The notes beneath the pieces were generated by a model. It was not told where the DNA came from, searched no databases, and saw only the letters and a program-made list of their open reading frames with translations. A stretch of DNA of 31,958 nucleotides from the IMG/VR virus record IMGVR_UViG_3300013127_000017, positions 1-31,958 of that record. One strand, 5' to 3'. The DNA comes from a virus. This document shows positions 30,560 through 31,958 of the stretch, in pieces. Made by a program: the position numbers and the translations under genes. The first letter of the stretch is position 1; each line of letters starts with the position of its first letter.

Positions 30560-30835
30560 ATGGCCGAGAAGACGTGGACTGATCAGCCCGACGACTGCGA
30601 GCGCGGCGAAAAGCTCGTGCACGGCTCTTCGCGCGATGGCGCGTGGGAGATCCGGCACGAGCCCAGCGGCAAGTGCTACGTGACGCACGGCAACCTCTTC
30701 GGATCGGAGACGGTCGCGTGCGCGTCGCTGTACGTTGCGTGCCGCGTGCTCGACCTCTTCCTCAACCATCCGCGCGCGGCGAAGGTGCCACCGCCGAAGC
30801 TCCCCACGGGGGCGACGCTGCTCACGGACGACTGA
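30560..30835 (+). CDS. Small protein, unknown
   Basis: 91 aa from ATG 30560, in the transcript of the preceding gene. The middle (WEIRHEPSGKCYVTHGNLFG) is beta-like, a helix follows (CASLYVACRVLDLFLN), and the end is Pro-rich. Not recognised. Its stop is followed by linker hairpin 6. Confidence 0.6.
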   Translation: MAEKTWTDQPDDCERGEKLVHGSSRDGAWEIRHEPSGKCYVTHGNLFGSETVACASLYVACRVLDLFLNHPRAAKVPPPKLPTGATLLTDD

Positions 30836-30847
30836 CCGACCTGCGAT

Positions 30848-30886
30848 GCCCGCCCGCTCTCACCGAGCGCGGCGGGCTTTCGCGTT
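30848..30886 (+). terminator. Linker hairpin 6
   Basis: GCCCGCC (30848-30854), CGCTC, loop TCACC, GAGCG, bulged C, GGCGGGC (30871-30877), then TTTCGCGTT. The outer and inner stems equal those of copy 1, while the loop differs. Promoter-like copy 3 follows. Confidence 0.76.
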
Positions 30887-30896
30887 GCTGGCGATC

Positions 30897-30938
30897 GAAT
30901 CCTGCATCCGCGGCCCACGGATGAGCTTTCTCTATTCT
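30897..30938 (+). promoter_or_regulatory. Promoter-like repeat, copy 3
   Basis: GAATCCTGCA, 12 bases, GGATGAGCTTTCTCTA, TTCT. TATTCT or TCTATT could be the -10. The next ATG is 18 bases downstream with AAAGGAG as ribosome site. Confidence 0.65.
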
Positions 30939-30956
30939 CGAAAGGAGATTCCCCCG

Positions 30957-31937
30957 ATGACGACGACGAAGAGCCCCCGCCGCCTCGCTGCGGCACCGAC
31001 ATCTACCCCCGAGCCCACGCCCGCCCCTGCGCCCGCGATCCTCGCAGGCATCGAGTGGCCCGTGCGCCCCGGTCCCGCACACGAGTACGTCCCGGCCCGC
31101 AAGCCGTGGATCTTCAACCCGCGGATCACGGCCGACCTCAAGGTCGGCGTTGATCTGCACCTCAACGTGCTGCTCACCGGCCCGACGGGCTGCGGCAAGA
31201 CCTCGGTGATCGCCGCGGTCGCGAGCGAGACGAACACGCCGCTCATCCGGTTCAACTGCGACGGCGAGACGCGAGTCTCGAACCTGCGGGGCATGATGAA
31301 GCCCGTCGCGCAGGACGGCGTGCTGAGCCTCGCGTTCTCTCCCGGCGCGCTCGCGACGGCGATGCGCGAGGGCTGGTGGGTGCTGCTCGACGAAGTGGAC
31401 GCGGCGTTGCCGAGCGTCCTCTTCGTCTTGCAGTCGGTGCTCGAAGACGGGCGCGCGCTGCACATCCCCGAGACGGGCGAGACGGTCGTCGCCGACCCGC
31501 GCTTCCGTATCTTCGCCACGGGGAACACGATCGGCTTCCGCGCTTCGGCGCGCGCTCGTCACTCGGGCACGAACCCCATGAATGCGGCCTTCGTGGACCG
31601 CTTCGGGATGGTGCTCTCGGTGTCCTACCCGTCGAAGGAGGAAGAGGCTATGCGCATCCGCGCTCACGTGCCGGAGATCGAGCCGGAGATGTTGGAAGCG
31701 CTGGTCCGCACCGCGGACGCGCTTCGTAAGGACGGCACGTTCAAGACCGATTTCTCGACGCGTCGCTGCATTCAGTGGGCGAAGCTCATCGTCGCGTACG
31801 AGAACGACGCGCTGCGCGCCGCGGACGCCGCGGTGTTGCGCAAGCTCGAATCGCCGCTCGACGCGAAGGTCGCGCGCGAGACGGTCGCGCGGTACTTCGA
31901 CTACTCCGAAGCGGAGCTTACCGAGGCGGGGATCTGA
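30957..31937 (+). CDS. CobS/MoxR-like AAA+ ATPase
   Basis: 326 aa from ATG 30957. AAA+ motifs are in order: Walker A G75-P-T-G-C-G-K81-T82, a pore/loop segment IRFNCDGETRVSNLRG, Walker B WVLLD145-E146, sensor 1 A187-T-G-N190 and arginine-finger region D214-R215-F. The Ala/Pro-rich N-terminus precedes a short insertion typical of CobS. Phages often carry a CobS-like ATPase next to a CobT/VWA partner; the partner could lie beyond the right edge. Cobalt chelation is not implied; a chaperone-like remodelling role is more likely. It probably has its own promoter (copy 3). Confidence 0.8.
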   Translation: MTTTKSPRRLAAAPTSTPEPTPAPAPAILAGIEWPVRPGPAHEYVPARKPWIFNPRITADLKVGVDLHLNVLLTGPTGCGKTSVIAAVASETNTPLIRFNCDGETRVSNLRGMMKPVAQDGVLSLAFSPGALATAMREGWWVLLDEVDAALPSVLFVLQSVLEDGRALHIPETGETVVADPRFRIFATGNTIGFRASARARHSGTNPMNAAFVDRFGMVLSVSYPSKEEEAMRIRAHVPEIEPEMLEALVRTADALRKDGTFKTDFSTRRCIQWAKLIVAYENDALRAADAAVLRKLESPLDAKVARETVARYFDYSEAELTEAGI

Positions 31938-31940
31938 AAT

Positions 31941-31958
31941 GCCCGCCGTGCGTACCTA
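31941..31958 (+). repeat. Start of a seventh linker hairpin at the window edge
   Basis: GCCCGCC begins 3 bases after the ATPase stop, as in the six complete linkers, and the window ends before the 3' arm. It suggests the cassette pattern continues. Confidence 0.6.

Noticed and set aside
26692-30886. CRISPR array made of the GCCCGCC/GGCGGGC repeats
   Set aside because: The repeats are hundreds of bases to over 1 kb apart, lie between genes, and vary inside the stem; there are no uniform spacers.
1-31958. tRNA genes, integrase, transposase or attachment sites
   Set aside because: I looked for tRNA-like arms, terminal CCA contexts, recombinase and transposase motifs and terminal inverted repeats and saw none convincing.

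Overview
This window is a stretch of a tailed bacteriophage genome (Caudoviricetes) with a contractile tail, or a prophage of that type. It is clearly GC-rich (over 60% by eye) and every gene I can support reads on the + strand. Genes are packed tightly, often with ATGA, GTGA or TGATG stop/start overlaps. The host cannot be named from sequence. Two lysis-type proteins, one with an N-terminal membrane anchor plus coiled coil and one with a Sec signal plus coiled coil, suggest a Gram-negative envelope. No integrase, tRNA, insertion sequence or CRISPR array is visible.

Layout. (1) 1-18528, tail and baseplate module in classical order: tail sheath (cut by the left edge), tail tube, two overlapping tail-assembly-chaperone-type genes, tape measure, hub, spike with a histidine tip, a conserved baseplate-region protein, a protein joining LysM-like and gp25-like domains, baseplate J, two fibre or decoration-like proteins sharing a C-terminal domain, an IPT/TIG-like protein, a baseplate/fibre-connector-type protein and a beta-helix tailspike. 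(2) 18574-20661, probable lysis cassette: holin-like protein, tiny zinc-ribbon protein, membrane protein with an HExxH metallopeptidase motif and two spanin-like coiled-coil proteins. No conventional endolysin is recognisable. (3) 20662-20951, non-coding control region with a bulged hairpin and then an array of GAGTG/CACTC half-sites in front of a winged-helix gene. (4) 20952-26216, replication module: winged-helix protein, small Cys/His protein, SF2 helicase, unknown protein, DnaB-like helicase and DnaG-like primase, ending in an intrinsic terminator with a T6 run. (5) 26217-31958, accessory region of small, mostly unknown genes ending in a CobS/MoxR-like AAA+ ATPase.

The most unusual part is region 5. 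Six gene boundaries carry versions of one linker: a GCCCGCC/GGCGGGC hairpin placed just after the stop codon. Stem ends, several flanks and tetraloop types are conserved, while the inner stems change by compensatory replacement; a seventh copy begins at the right edge. Three boundaries also carry a 42-nt promoter-like element with fixed internal spacing. Together these look like one-gene cassettes with their own terminators, some with their own promoters. The half-site array at 20786-20894 is the second strong candidate for an undescribed regulatory system.
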